A stretch of DNA of 42,878 bases from an uncultured Lachnospiraceae bacterium (GTDB lineage: Bacteria > Bacillota > Clostridia > Lachnospirales > Lachnospiraceae), in assembly GCA_947172645.1 (NCBI GenBank), contig CAMWBY010000026.1, positions 1-42,878 of the forward strand, read 5' to 3'. Positions 1-7,815 of the stretch are shown one piece after another. A program made the translations under genes and the position numbers. Numbering within the stretch: the stretch's first letter is position 1; each line of letters opens with the position of its first letter. Under the pieces are notes generated by a model. It saw nothing but the letters and a program-made list of their open reading frames with translations, was not told where the DNA came from and did not search any database.

Positions 1-302
1 TTACATTTTATCATACATTATCTGGAAATACTTGAATTAATCAGTGTTTCCTTAGTTTTCAATCCCGCCTTCTTTTTCAAATATTTCTGCTGTGTTATTT
101 GATAAATTAAGGCTAGCAAAAAGCAGTTTTCAAAGAAATACAATATTTTATGATTCATTTATATTATTTTTAATTCGGTTGAATTTACAACAATCCCTTC
201 CTATAATGGGAGGCATGAAACTATCTTATAGAAAAAGGGAACTATCATAAAAACACTAAGAAAACAGTAACGAAAATGGGGAAGGCATAAGAAGGAGGCG
301 CT
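1..302. other. Non-coding leader region upstream of the sensor kinase
   Basis: I see no gene in these 302 bases on either strand. The stretch is AT-rich. Its right half holds a promoter-like sequence (179-207) and a strong ribosome binding site (292-298) for the kinase starting at 303. The left part is featureless by eye; the end of an upstream gene lies outside the window. Confidence 0.6.
179..207 (+). promoter_or_regulatory. Sigma-A-type promoter of the YesM/YesN-like operon
   Basis: TTGAAT at 179-184 and a perfect TATAAT at 202-207 are separated by 17 bases. The kinase start codon lies about 95 bases downstream, preceded by AAGGAGG at 292-298. The long leader has no obvious terminator-like structure. 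Confidence 0.6.
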
Positions 303-2116
303 ATGAAAAAACTTTACCGACAGATTTCAGGACTTTTTTCTTTGTTCCAGACCAAACTGTTGACAGCTTTTCTACTGTGTACCCTGCTTCCTCTTGCCAT
401 CATCAGTTTCGTATCCTACACTGTCTCCCGCTCTATTGCATGGGATAAAACCATGGATTCTTCCATCCTGGCGGCGGACCAACTTCATGTTCAGCTCACG
501 GAACGTATCAATCAGGCGGAAAACGTGGCGGATGCACTTCAATATTATATGTATACTCTCCTAAAAACCGATGAAAAAGAAATTTCCGCATATCTGGATA
601 TGCTTACATTACTGCGCACAAATATATCCCTGTATATTTCTACCTTTGATTTCCATCAAATCTGTGTGTTTTTACAGGACAATAAATTTGGCAGCAGCGA
701 AGGTTTATACTTCTATCCCTTAAGCGCCCTGGAAGATTTCTCCGTCTCTTCCTCCGACCTGCATACCCTCGGCGCCTCTTCCCTGTGGCTATACAGGCCC
801 CAGGTCCAGGCTCCCTTTCTCCTCCATTCTTCCGACAGCAAAACGGACTCTGCCATCTGCTGCCGCGCCCTGTTCAACCAGGGAAGCAAACAGTTGGAAT
901 ATGCATATTTTATTATTTTAGATGCCACGGAATTTTCCGGTCTCTTTACTGCCTCTTTTTTAAATACAGACGTTTCCGGTTATCTGGCGCTGCCGGATGG
1001 CACGGTTATTGCCGCCTCAGAGCCGGAATTGTGCGGCAGGCTTCTTCCGAATGGGCTTATGCAAGACATCAATAACTGCACGGAGCCTTATTTCCAGTAT
1101 GAAGATTCCTATTTTTATCCTCTTATGTTGGACAACGGATGGTATCAGGTGACCGAAATCCCTATAGATTACATTACTGACAGCACTGCTTTCCTGCTTC
1201 GCACAATTTTGCTTACCCTGCTGTTTGCCTTGCCCACAACTTTGTTGGTCATCTTCTTTATTTCCCGTAATCTTTCCATGCGCATCCACACGCTGTCAAA
1301 TGCCATGAAAAAATTCCGGCTCAATCCCCAGTTTACTGCCGGACAAATCCTTACCGTATCCAAGCCGGAAAATCCCAACTTATACGATGAAATTGACGAG
1401 TTAGGACTGACCTTCGAGCAAATGCAGACAACCCTCGTCCAAAACATGCGCTCTCTCTTGGATTTTTCGTTGAAAGAAGAACGGCTGAAATACCAACTTT
1501 TGCAGTCCAAATCAATCCTCATTTTTTGTACAATATTCTGGGGACTATAAGAACCTGCCAGTCTCTTGGCAAACTGGACATTGCAGACCGGATGATAACA
1601 GACCTTACCCGGTTTTACCGAATGACCTTGCACAAATCCGATGAATTGATTCTGCTCAGGGACGAACTTGAAATCGCCACGCTCTACCTGAACATGGAAA
1701 AGCACTGCCGCAACAATAATCTGGATTGGGAAGTGAATCTCGAAGACGGTATCGAAAACTTTTTGATTTGCCGCTTTACTCTGCAACCCTTTTTGGAAAA
1801 CAGTATTTTACACGGAATTTCCGCCCAAACCCCAAACATCTTAATCCGCATTGACGTCTCCTACGGTGACGAAACCGTTCTTGTCAGAATTTCAGACAAC
1901 GGAATCGGAATAATGCCCGATAAACTTGCGGAGCTTCGTCAGAGCCTGGACGGAAAGACAATTGCTTATGATAAACATTTTGGAATATGCAATGTAAACG
2001 CAAGAATTTCCAGTACCCACTATGGAGATGGACATATCGATATCCAAAGTTCGCCCGGGAACGGAACTTGCGTTACGATAGAATTTTTACAGATGGAAGG
2101 CGTAGAAATAAATTAA
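303..2116 (+). pseudogene. YesM-family sensor histidine kinase, interrupted by a 1-base frameshift
   Basis: Membrane sensor histidine kinase of the YesM/LytS (His_kinase plus HATPase_c) type, which senses an extracellular signal, often a sugar, and phosphorylates the adjacent AraC-type regulator. The first part (303-1550) has TM1 at about residues 18-42, an extracellular region, TM2 at about 296-320 and a HAMP-like linker. The frame is lost at about 1508: the reading runs into SILIFCTIF and stops at 1550. Shifting by one base at 1508-1510 restores QINPHFLYNIL, the H-box with the phospho-acceptor His, and reads on to 2116 through the N-box (PFLENSILHG) and G1 box (DNGIGI). The restored protein would be about 604 aa, the normal family length. 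The change looks like CCC to CC. Either the gene is freshly inactivated or there is a sequence error; everything else in it is well preserved. Confidence 0.85.
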
Positions 2117-2150
2117 GCTCTTAACGAGGAAGATTATTGCACTGTCTGGA

Positions 2151-2254
2151 CAAGAATGGGGGATTAGTGTGAAAAATCCATATGCGGAAGATTTTTCACA
2201 CGCAAATTTGTGCTTGCGCCCAAATTCGCAGGCTGAGCAAGAATGGGGGATTAT
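2151..2254. repeat. Small palindromic insertion flanked by a 16-bp direct repeat
   Basis: CAAGAATGGGGGATTA occurs at 2151-2166 and again at 2238-2253. Between them lie about 71 bases with a perfect 12-bp inverted repeat (GTGTGAAAAATC at 2167-2178, GATTTTTCACAC at 2190-2201, 11-base loop) and a second, imperfect one (CGCAAATTTG at 2201-2210 against CAAATTCGC at 2221-2229). The duplicated 16-mer contains the Shine-Dalgarno-like GGGGGA of the downstream regulator. The arrangement resembles insertion of a REP/MITE-like element that duplicated its target. That reading is inference. Confidence 0.6.
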
Positions 2255-3842
2255 GATGAAAAAAATTATGTTGGTGGACGATAACGCTCTATCAGTAGAG
2301 GGAATCCAAAAGAATATCGACTGGGCATCCCTCGACGCCCAGGTAATTCATATGAAATACAGCGGTACATCCGCCATAGAAGCACTGAAGGAAATGCCTG
2401 TAGACATTATCATATCCGATATCGAAATGCCTGACATGGACGGAATCTCCATGAGTAAAACGGCCCTTTCCTTCAATCCTTTTATCAAGGTAATCCTGAT
2501 ATCCGCTTATGATAAGTTCGAATACGCCAAGCAAGCCATCCGGCTCGGCGTATACGATTATATTGAAAAGCCTATCGATTATAAATATTTATATGAAAAA
2601 ATATATGGAGCCTGTACGCTGATAGACCAGGAACAACACAATATCGAACTCCTGAAGGCCAGCCGCCCTGCTATGACCGAAAAATTTTTCCTGGACCTTC
2701 TACATTATTCCGGCAAGGAAGCTTCCTATCACCTGTCTTCTTATATGCAGTTTTTAGAGCTTGACTTGAATTACCGGTTTTTTAATGTTGCAATTTTTAA
2801 TGTGGAAAATGCTGCGGAACTAAAACAAGAAATGACTATTCAGCAATACGAAATATTACTGTACAAGCTTCATGATTCCATACGAAAATACTGCAAAATA
2901 TTCGACAGTTTTTATCTGGTCAAGCATTTTGACCGACTGGAATTAATCCTGTGCCAGAATAGCTCCAACGCAAGCCATTTTCTACAGTCTATTCATAAAG
3001 TTGCCGCCTCTGTCATAGAAGAATACGAGAGTTCTCCCCTCTCCTTGAATATCGGAATCGGCAATATTGTATCCAACCTCTGGAATACACATTTGTCTTT
3101 TGAGAGCGCGCAGCACGCACTGGAATACCGTTTTTTCTTCCCTCAGAAAAACATATTCGATACCAGGGAAGCCTTCGGACAGAACCTATCCCTGGAACCT
3201 TTTTCCGATGCAAAAGAAGATGAACTGATAAAACTAATCTGTCAAAAAGATTATCCGGCGTTGGAAACCTGGATAAAAGATTTTTCCTTGGAACTTTCAA
3301 ATAAATATCAGGCAAAAGATTTTATTTTTGTGAGAACATACACTTTGCTCGGGCGGCTTCTCAAATTTCTTTACGAACTGAATATCGATACCAAAGACTT
3401 GGAGGATAAAATAGCCAGCGCCTATGCCCACCTGCACTCCTTTAACACCAACGAGAAGTTCTTCTCCTGGCTGTCGGAAATATGTACGCTTGCCTGTAGA
3501 AAATTGGATATTTCGCTAAAAACTTATCACAATCAGCTGTGTGAATCCGTCCTGGGATATATTCAGGAAAACTACCAGAACAATGACCTGTGCCTACAGG
3601 ATATCGCCCGGTTCGCCAATGTAAGCCCGGCCTACTTAAGCGCACTTTTCAAGAAGAATATGAATGCCAGCATCAGTGACACCATCACCGCCACACGCAT
3701 TGAAGCCGCCTGCCAATACCTTGAAAGTTCCAATCTCACCCTTAAGGAGATAAGCGAGAAATGCGGTTATGCCAACCAGTATTATTTTTCTACAAGCTTT
3801 AAGAAGCATAAGGGTGTTTCGCCTTCAGGGTATCGGAAATAA
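2253..3842 (+). CDS. YesN-like response regulator, AraC-type DNA-binding
   Basis: DNA-binding response regulator, partner of the kinase at 303-2116. Counting from the ATG at 2253, the receiver domain spans about residues 1-125, with acidic pocket VDD near residue 8-10, phospho-acceptor Asp56 (ISDIEMP) and conserved Lys in EKPIDY. A long variable middle region follows. The last 100 residues hold two AraC helix-turn-helix motifs (LQDIARFANVSPAYLSALFK and the CGYANQYYFS segment) and end in SGYRK. The length of 529 aa is usual for YesN. A GTG at 2169 keeps the frame open for 28 extra residues, but those come from the palindromic insertion, and the receiver domain begins at the 2253/2256 ATG pair. 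Its ribosome binding site, GGGGGA at 2245-2250, sits very close to the start. The targets, probably transport genes, are not in the window. Confidence 0.9.
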   Translation: MMKKIMLVDDNALSVEGIQKNIDWASLDAQVIHMKYSGTSAIEALKEMPVDIIISDIEMPDMDGISMSKTALSFNPFIKVILISAYDKFEYAKQAIRLGVYDYIEKPIDYKYLYEKIYGACTLIDQEQHNIELLKASRPAMTEKFFLDLLHYSGKEASYHLSSYMQFLELDLNYRFFNVAIFNVENAAELKQEMTIQQYEILLYKLHDSIRKYCKIFDSFYLVKHFDRLELILCQNSSNASHFLQSIHKVAASVIEEYESSPLSLNIGIGNIVSNLWNTHLSFESAQHALEYRFFFPQKNIFDTREAFGQNLSLEPFSDAKEDELIKLICQKDYPALETWIKDFSLELSNKYQAKDFIFVRTYTLLGRLLKFLYELNIDTKDLEDKIASAYAHLHSFNTNEKFFSWLSEICTLACRKLDISLKTYHNQLCESVLGYIQENYQNNDLCLQDIARFANVSPAYLSALFKKNMNASISDTITATRIEAACQYLESSNLTLKEISEKCGYANQYYFSTSFKKHKGVSPSGYRK

Positions 3843-3857
3843 GTGTTTAATATACAG

Positions 3858-3907
3858 GACTGGCCTATTCAAATTAACGTAAAATAAGGATAGGCCAGTC
3901 TCTTTAC
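3858..3907 (+). terminator. Terminator after the response regulator
   Basis: GACTGGCCTAT (3858-3868) pairs perfectly with ATAGGCCAGTC (3890-3900). The loop is 21 bases and TCTTTACC follows. It lies just after the stop codon at 3842 and could also stop transcription arriving from the antitoxin gene on the other strand. Confidence 0.65.
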
Positions 3908-3942
3908 CTATTCTAAACCAGTATAACAAATAATTTTAAATT

Positions 3943-4953
3943 CTATTTCATTATAACTGTGTTCAGATAATTTCTAATATTTGACACATCTGATAAACTT
4001 ATTCCATATGTCCGGGAAATATTGTCATAGTATGAAACAATTTGGTCTTGCGCAATGGCTGCATGACATATTTCTCCCTCCGGATATCCTTTTCTTGCTT
4101 CAATATATGGTTGTTCCCTATGGCATATCTCTTCTAGCGACTTTGCACTGTACGTATCAAAATAATATGTTTTTACGGCATTTAATATCCTTAGTTCTTT
4201 TTCGTCAAACCCATCCGGTTCCTCCACTCTAGGCAATGGCATATACTTAAATCGTCTAAAATAATCATACACTTTCGGATAAACCGCTCCATGGGCCCAC
4301 GCCTGGCAGCCATCATGAAACATCACTTTATCCAATAGCGCCCCACTCCACCCTTGGGAAAAATATAATAACTTCTGTAGGGCTAAATGTGTAATAGGTG
4401 CATCCTCGGAAGATTGTGATAAAAACCAATTAACTACGTCAAATATTCTTCCCTGTGTCTGCTTTAGTTTATCTAAGCCCTCCATTATTTTATTTTGTAT
4501 CTTTTTGATGTTTTTTTCATCTTTCTCTTCTATTTGTCCTTCACAATAGTTTTGCAAAAGCATTTGAAAAACATATGGATTATATAATTCCTTAAGCCTG
4601 TTGCTATTGGAAAGGCTAGGAGTATAATTTCCATTAATATACCGTGTCAGCGTTATTTCTCCCCACCCTAACAGTTTACTCAAAAATTTTTGGCTGACAT
4701 TATATGTTTCCAAAATTTCCAGTATTTCTTCACGCGTTATGATTTCCCGTTGGCTCCGTATTTTCTTGTTTGCTTGTTGCGCAATATTTCTTTCAATCTC
4801 TTCATCATATACCGGAGCGCCACATTTTGCGCAAAATGGAACATGAACTAATATTTCAAAATGATATCCATTTCCTTCGTATTCTCTAATTGTATCCCTA
4901 AATTCATATGTATTTTTGGCCCCGCATTCGTAACATATAATATTTTTTCCCAT
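3943..4953 (-). CDS. MqsA-like antitoxin with zinc-binding N-terminus, HTH and Panacea (DUF4065) domain
   Basis: Probable antitoxin and autorepressor, 336 aa. Residues 1-50 carry two CxxC pairs (C7/C10 and C41/C44) as in the zinc-binding domain of MqsA. Residues about 65-125 form an XRE-type helix-turn-helix (SQKFLSKLLGWGEITLTRYI). Residues about 190-300 match the Panacea/SocA-like DUF4065 domain (LQKLLYFSQGWS, then AWAHGAVYPKVYDYF). Panacea is known as a promiscuous toxin-neutralising domain, so an MqsA-type DNA-binding half fused to Panacea is a coherent antitoxin. The ATG at 4953 is preferred because AAAGGAG precedes it; a GTG at 4983 has no such site. The toxin gene lies 146 bases upstream on the same strand, giving the toxin-first order of mqsRA. 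Confidence 0.8.
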   Translation of the reverse strand: MGKNIICYECGAKNTYEFRDTIREYEGNGYHFEILVHVPFCAKCGAPVYDEEIERNIAQQANKKIRSQREIITREEILEILETYNVSQKFLSKLLGWGEITLTRYINGNYTPSLSNSNRLKELYNPYVFQMLLQNYCEGQIEEKDEKNIKKIQNKIMEGLDKLKQTQGRIFDVVNWFLSQSSEDAPITHLALQKLLYFSQGWSGALLDKVMFHDGCQAWAHGAVYPKVYDYFRRFKYMPLPRVEEPDGFDEKELRILNAVKTYYFDTYSAKSLEEICHREQPYIEARKGYPEGEICHAAIAQDQIVSYYDNISRTYGISLSDVSNIRNYLNTVIMK

Positions 4954-5023
4954 TTTGACGCTCCTTTCTTCTTTTTCTTTCACTATTCTTTAGTTTCCTT
5001 ATTCTAAAGTATGTATTTCATTT

Positions 5024-5060
5024 ATATTCATTTGGCAAATAAACCTTGCCAAATGAATAT
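5024..5060. promoter_or_regulatory. 15-bp perfect inverted repeat between toxin and antitoxin
   Basis: ATATTCATTTGGCAA (5024-5038) is followed by a 7-base loop and its exact complement (5046-5060). It sits in the toxin-antitoxin gap. No U-run follows on the minus strand, so it is a weak terminator candidate. It may be a second operator, or an RNA hairpin that sets the ratio of the two proteins. Confidence 0.55.
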
Positions 5061-5099
5061 ATATAATTTTCAATTGTAGTCTGCACATCTTGTCCAGAT

Positions 5100-5516
5100 T
5101 TATTCTTTATATGGAAATTTTAATCTCTGTTCTTCACATCCCGGTTCTTCCGGATGAAATGACAATATCACTAAAGTTTCCTCTCCCATTATACGGATTT
5201 TTAATTTGATGTACAAATCCTCGTCTGTGTCAATCACATTTTTCGTGATTCCAAATATCCAGACCTGTTCATCCCTGAAATTCATATTTCTCTCATCTGC
5301 GGTATAACTGTAATTACAAACTTGTAAATCACAAATGACTTTCTCAATATCCGTTTGCGTAATTCCCGTCTCAGCCATATAGGCCAGTGTCTTGTTGACT
5401 CTGTTGCCTCTCCATGGCAAACAATTAATTTGAATATTGTTACCTAATTTAATTAATTGTTTTACATTGTCTAAAAATCTTTCTACTTCTGCTTTCTCTT
5501 TTCGGTATTCTGCCAT
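5100..5516 (-). CDS. MqsR-like toxin
   Basis: Small protein of 138 codons, probably an mRNA interferase of the MqsR (RelE-fold) family. The pattern is an N-terminal helix (EVERFLDNVKQLIKLG), a segment resembling MqsR (ETGITQTDIEKVICDL), a conserved Trp in DEQVWIFGI, and C-terminal strands DLYIKLKIRI and LVILSFH, which parallel the VYLKI and LIVSF strands of E. coli MqsR. The ATG at 5516 follows GGAGGGAGGAC closely; an in-frame start at 5570 would lie inside the operator region and is rejected. The gene precedes the zinc/HTH antitoxin, as in mqsRA. The assignment rests on pattern and context, not on an alignment search. Confidence 0.7.
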   Translation of the reverse strand: MAEYRKEKAEVERFLDNVKQLIKLGNNIQINCLPWRGNRVNKTLAYMAETGITQTDIEKVICDLQVCNYSYTADERNMNFRDEQVWIFGITKNVIDTDEDLYIKLKIRIMGEETLVILSFHPEEPGCEEQRLKFPYKE

Positions 5517-5563
5517 GTCCTCCCTCCTCTCTCGTATAGTCTTTACCAATAGCGTCAACAAAA

Positions 5564-5576
5564 GTATCATTGATAC
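5564..5576. promoter_or_regulatory. Palindromic operator copy 1 of the toxin-antitoxin promoter
   Basis: GTATCA-T-TGATAC is a perfect palindrome around one central base. It lies just downstream of the -10 box, where a bound repressor would cover the transcription start. The 15-mer TATCATTGATACTAT (5565-5579) recurs at 5617-5631. Confidence 0.75.
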
Positions 5577-5580
5577 TATT

Positions 5581-5608
5581 ATTATAGCATTTTGTATTTT
5601 CCTGTCAA
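5581..5608 (-). promoter_or_regulatory. Consensus sigma-A promoter of the toxin-antitoxin operon
   Basis: On the minus strand, perfect TTGACA (5608-5603) and perfect TATAAT (5586-5581) are separated by 16 bases. Matching operators lie immediately on either side. Such a strong promoter fits an operon held down by its own antitoxin. Confidence 0.8.
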
Positions 5609-6261
5609 GAATTTATTATCATTGATACTATAGTTTTCTCCCTAGACCTTTCATTCCCATGCTTACCGTCCGCCTGAAAAATATTAATTCGATTCATATC
5701 GCTGCTCCTGTCCTTAAAGGCGGGGAATAAAAAGCCGCATTCCGGTTCCCCCGGCTCATAGTCCCCGCTTACCGGACAGACAGCACAGATAATAAACTGA
5801 TATACCTCCTCGGACTCCCAAAGGCTTTCTTTATCGTTTGCCTTCAAAGGCACATCATAGCTCCCAAAAAAGAAGTAAACCGCATAGCTGCCCTCCGCCT
5901 GATATTTAGCGCCAAACTCCTCATAAATCACATCCAGCATTGCATCATTTTTCAGTCCGCATTCTTTTAACGCCATAAGAAGCTGCCACATACTGCCGGG
6001 CTTTCTGTCCGCATCTTTAAAAACATATTCTTTCAACTGTACATTCGTATCCGAAAAAGGAATTGCCTTGGCAATATTCAAGTTAAGCTGTTGGTCTTTT
6101 GAAGACAGTTTCTGAAAATGCTTATTAAATGTCCCGTCCACATATCCCTCATCATCCAGATAAGCTCCCGCAATCCTGCTAAAGCAATTTCTTTTTAACG
6201 TCATTCTCCTGGTCAGCTCCAACATATCTTCCCGGTTAATTTTCTCCATATCCTTCTCCAT
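5605..6261 (-). pseudogene. DUF4317-family gene, 3' half missing
   Basis: N-terminal part of a DUF4317 protein of unknown function, common in Lachnospiraceae. The family pattern is visible: REDMLELTRRM, a CFSRIAGAY-like segment, YDVPLKANDK, SEEVYQFIICAVCPV and ECGFLFPAFKDRSSDMN. Family members are to my knowledge roughly twice this length (218 aa here). Recognisable sequence ends near the IFQADGKHG segment (about 5665), and the tail is read from the promoter-operator of the toxin-antitoxin operon. The missing half is not found on the far side of that operon. A start at 6249 is slightly favoured, with GGAGAAGGAT before it. It is probably non-functional. Confidence 0.65.
5617..5631. promoter_or_regulatory. 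Palindromic operator copy 2 of the toxin-antitoxin promoter
   Basis: TATCATTGATACTAT, identical to the copy at 5565-5579 and 52 bases away (about five helical turns). It lies just upstream of the -35 box. The truncated DUF4317 reading frame runs into it. Confidence 0.75.
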
Positions 6262-6339
6262 TTCTGCGCCTTTACTATCCCAGTCAGGGCAGGCGTATTG
6301 AGCAGCTTAGGTTTCGGGCAGCGTACAAGCCACAATTTA

Positions 6340-6371
6340 ACGCCAACCGTTTTGCTGCCCACGGTTGGCGT
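6340..6371 (-). terminator. Hairpin after the S1-domain gene
   Basis: ACGCCAACCGT (6340-6350) and ACGGTTGGCGT (6361-6371) are perfect inverted repeats with a 10-base loop. It lies 36 bases beyond the stop codon of the S1 protein gene. The following bases on the minus strand (TAAATTG) are only weakly U-rich. Confidence 0.6.
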
Positions 6372-6406
6372 CCATCTTTCACTAAGGTAACATTTTGTAA
6401 CGAACC

Positions 6407-7312
6407 CTATTTAATATTCAGCTTCGCAAACAGCTCTCCAAGGCTGGTTCCCATGCTCCCACTGGAAGCATACTGTTTTACATCAACGCTCTCCATCTCT
6501 TCCGCCTGCTGCTCCTCCACCGCTTTCATGCTCAGAGAAATTTTACCGTTGTTTGTATTCAGAACCTTTACCTTAACCTTATCGCCAACCTTAAGTACCT
6601 CGGAAGGTTTCTTAATCCTTCTCTGACTGATTTGGGAAATGTGCACCAGGCCGCTCAGACCGTCTTTTAAATCCACGAAAGCGCCGTAAGGCTGCAAACT
6701 TTCCACTGTACCTTCCAGAACAGTGCCAGGTACAATCATCGCTACCTTGTGGTCATGTTCTTCCTGCGCTTTTTCCTTTAAAATTTCTTTTGCTGACAGC
6801 ACAAGTTTCTCTTTTTCCCGGTCAACCGTTATCACCCTGACGTCAAGGACTTTTCCTTTATACTCTTCCAGGTTCTCCACATAGGAAATATCAAGCTGGG
6901 AGGCAGGTATAAATCCTCTGATTCCTTCCAGATAAGCGACGACTCCTGCGTTTACTACTTCACTTACTTTTACGGAAACATCTTTCTTCTCTTCCATATA
7001 TCCCGTAAGCACATCCCATGCAAGGACTGCATTTGCTTCTTTCCTGGAAAGGACAATATTGCCCTGGCCGTCATCCATCTTCACCACAGAAGCTTCTATC
7101 TCGTCCCCTTCATGTACATCGGCCAAAAGAGAAAAGCCGGGGTCGTCGCTCATATCCGCCGCCTTGATGATTCCCTGTGTATAATACTTAAGGTCAAGGG
7201 TCACTTCTTCCTCATTCACGTCTATCACCGTGCCCTTAATCACATCCCCCTCCTGAATCTTACGGAAAGATGCCTCCAGTTCTTTTTCGTAATCTTTCAT
7301 TGTCTCTTCCAT
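6407..7312 (-). CDS. S1 RNA-binding domain protein (short ribosomal protein S1-like)
   Basis: Cytoplasmic RNA-binding protein of 301 aa with three S1 (OB-fold) repeats at about residues 20-92, 105-175 and 190-262. The third is the most canonical (GTVESLQPYGAFVDL, then GLVHISQIS and VKVLNTNNGKISLS). It resembles the short S1 proteins of Gram-positive bacteria, which are thought to assist mRNA binding or stability rather than acting as the essential six-repeat S1 of Proteobacteria. The ATG at 7312 has AGGAGACAGATT before it and is preferred over an ATG at 7327. The VOC-family gene ends just upstream (7333), so the two are probably cotranscribed. A hairpin follows at 6340-6371. Confidence 0.85.
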   Translation of the reverse strand: MEETMKDYEKELEASFRKIQEGDVIKGTVIDVNEEEVTLDLKYYTQGIIKAADMSDDPGFSLLADVHEGDEIEASVVKMDDGQGNIVLSRKEANAVLAWDVLTGYMEEKKDVSVKVSEVVNAGVVAYLEGIRGFIPASQLDISYVENLEEYKGKVLDVRVITVDREKEKLVLSAKEILKEKAQEEHDHKVAMIVPGTVLEGTVESLQPYGAFVDLKDGLSGLVHISQISQRRIKKPSEVLKVGDKVKVKVLNTNNGKISLSMKAVEEQQAEEMESVDVKQYASSGSMGTSLGELFAKLNIK

Positions 7313-7332
7313 AATCTGTCTCCTCATATTTT

Positions 7333-7731
7333 CTATAAATACTGGTTAAACTCAATCTTCTCTTTATTTGGTCCCAAAATTCTGAAAAATTTCACCCCGT
7401 TTTGCCAGAAAGGAAGGAACTGGATTTCTGTATCAATCATCTGCAGCCCTTTCTCCTTGGCAAGTCCGAATACCGCTTCAATATCCGTCACATCAAGGGC
7501 AATATGGTCTATCGCGCCGTCTACCAAAGCCGCGCTTTTATTTTCATATGTTTCAACGGTGACATTTCCTAATCTTAAGAATGTTACCTTCTCGTCCGCC
7601 GCCTCATTCACCGTCTGATAAACAACTTCAAACCCAATCGCCTTATAAAAAACAATCGTTGCATCCATATCGTTTGTCGGGATTCCTATATGCTGCAGCC
7701 CTGTAACAAACTTTAAAAAACCATTCTCCAT
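7333..7731 (-). CDS. VOC-family (glyoxalase/dioxygenase fold) protein
   Basis: 132-aa protein of the vicinal oxygen chelate superfamily, with two beta-alpha-beta-beta-beta units. The first begins GLQHIGIPTNDMDATIVFY and the second contains DHIALDVTDIEAVF; the protein ends IEFNQYL. The His residues of QHIGIP and DHIAL, the Glu of TVETYE and the Glu of IEFNQ are at the positions of the usual metal ligands. This is compatible with a lactoylglutathione lyase-like or sugar/aldehyde isomerase activity, but the substrate cannot be told. It sits directly upstream of the S1 protein gene. The start follows GAGAGGGTAAAATAT. Confidence 0.75.
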   Translation of the reverse strand: MENGFLKFVTGLQHIGIPTNDMDATIVFYKAIGFEVVYQTVNEAADEKVTFLRLGNVTVETYENKSAALVDGAIDHIALDVTDIEAVFGLAKEKGLQMIDTEIQFLPFWQNGVKFFRILGPNKEKIEFNQYL

Positions 7732-7815
7732 ATATTTTACCCTCTCTTTGCATTTTATAGCGCTTTACTTTCCGTGTCATTTTGTTCCGCACCCGCCATC
7801 ATCAGAAGAGCTGAC

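Noticed and set aside
1526..2116. A separate 196-aa histidine kinase-like gene
   Set aside because: It begins at a TTG inside the H-box and is the continuation of the upstream kinase after a one-base shift, so it is merged into the pseudogene at 303-2116.
2169..2252. GTG start giving the response regulator 28 extra residues
   Set aside because: The extra codons come from the palindromic insertion, and the receiver domain begins at the ATG at 2253/2256.
5437..5625. Small plus-strand frame across the toxin-antitoxin promoter
   Set aside because: It crosses the promoter and both operators, and is antisense to the toxin start.
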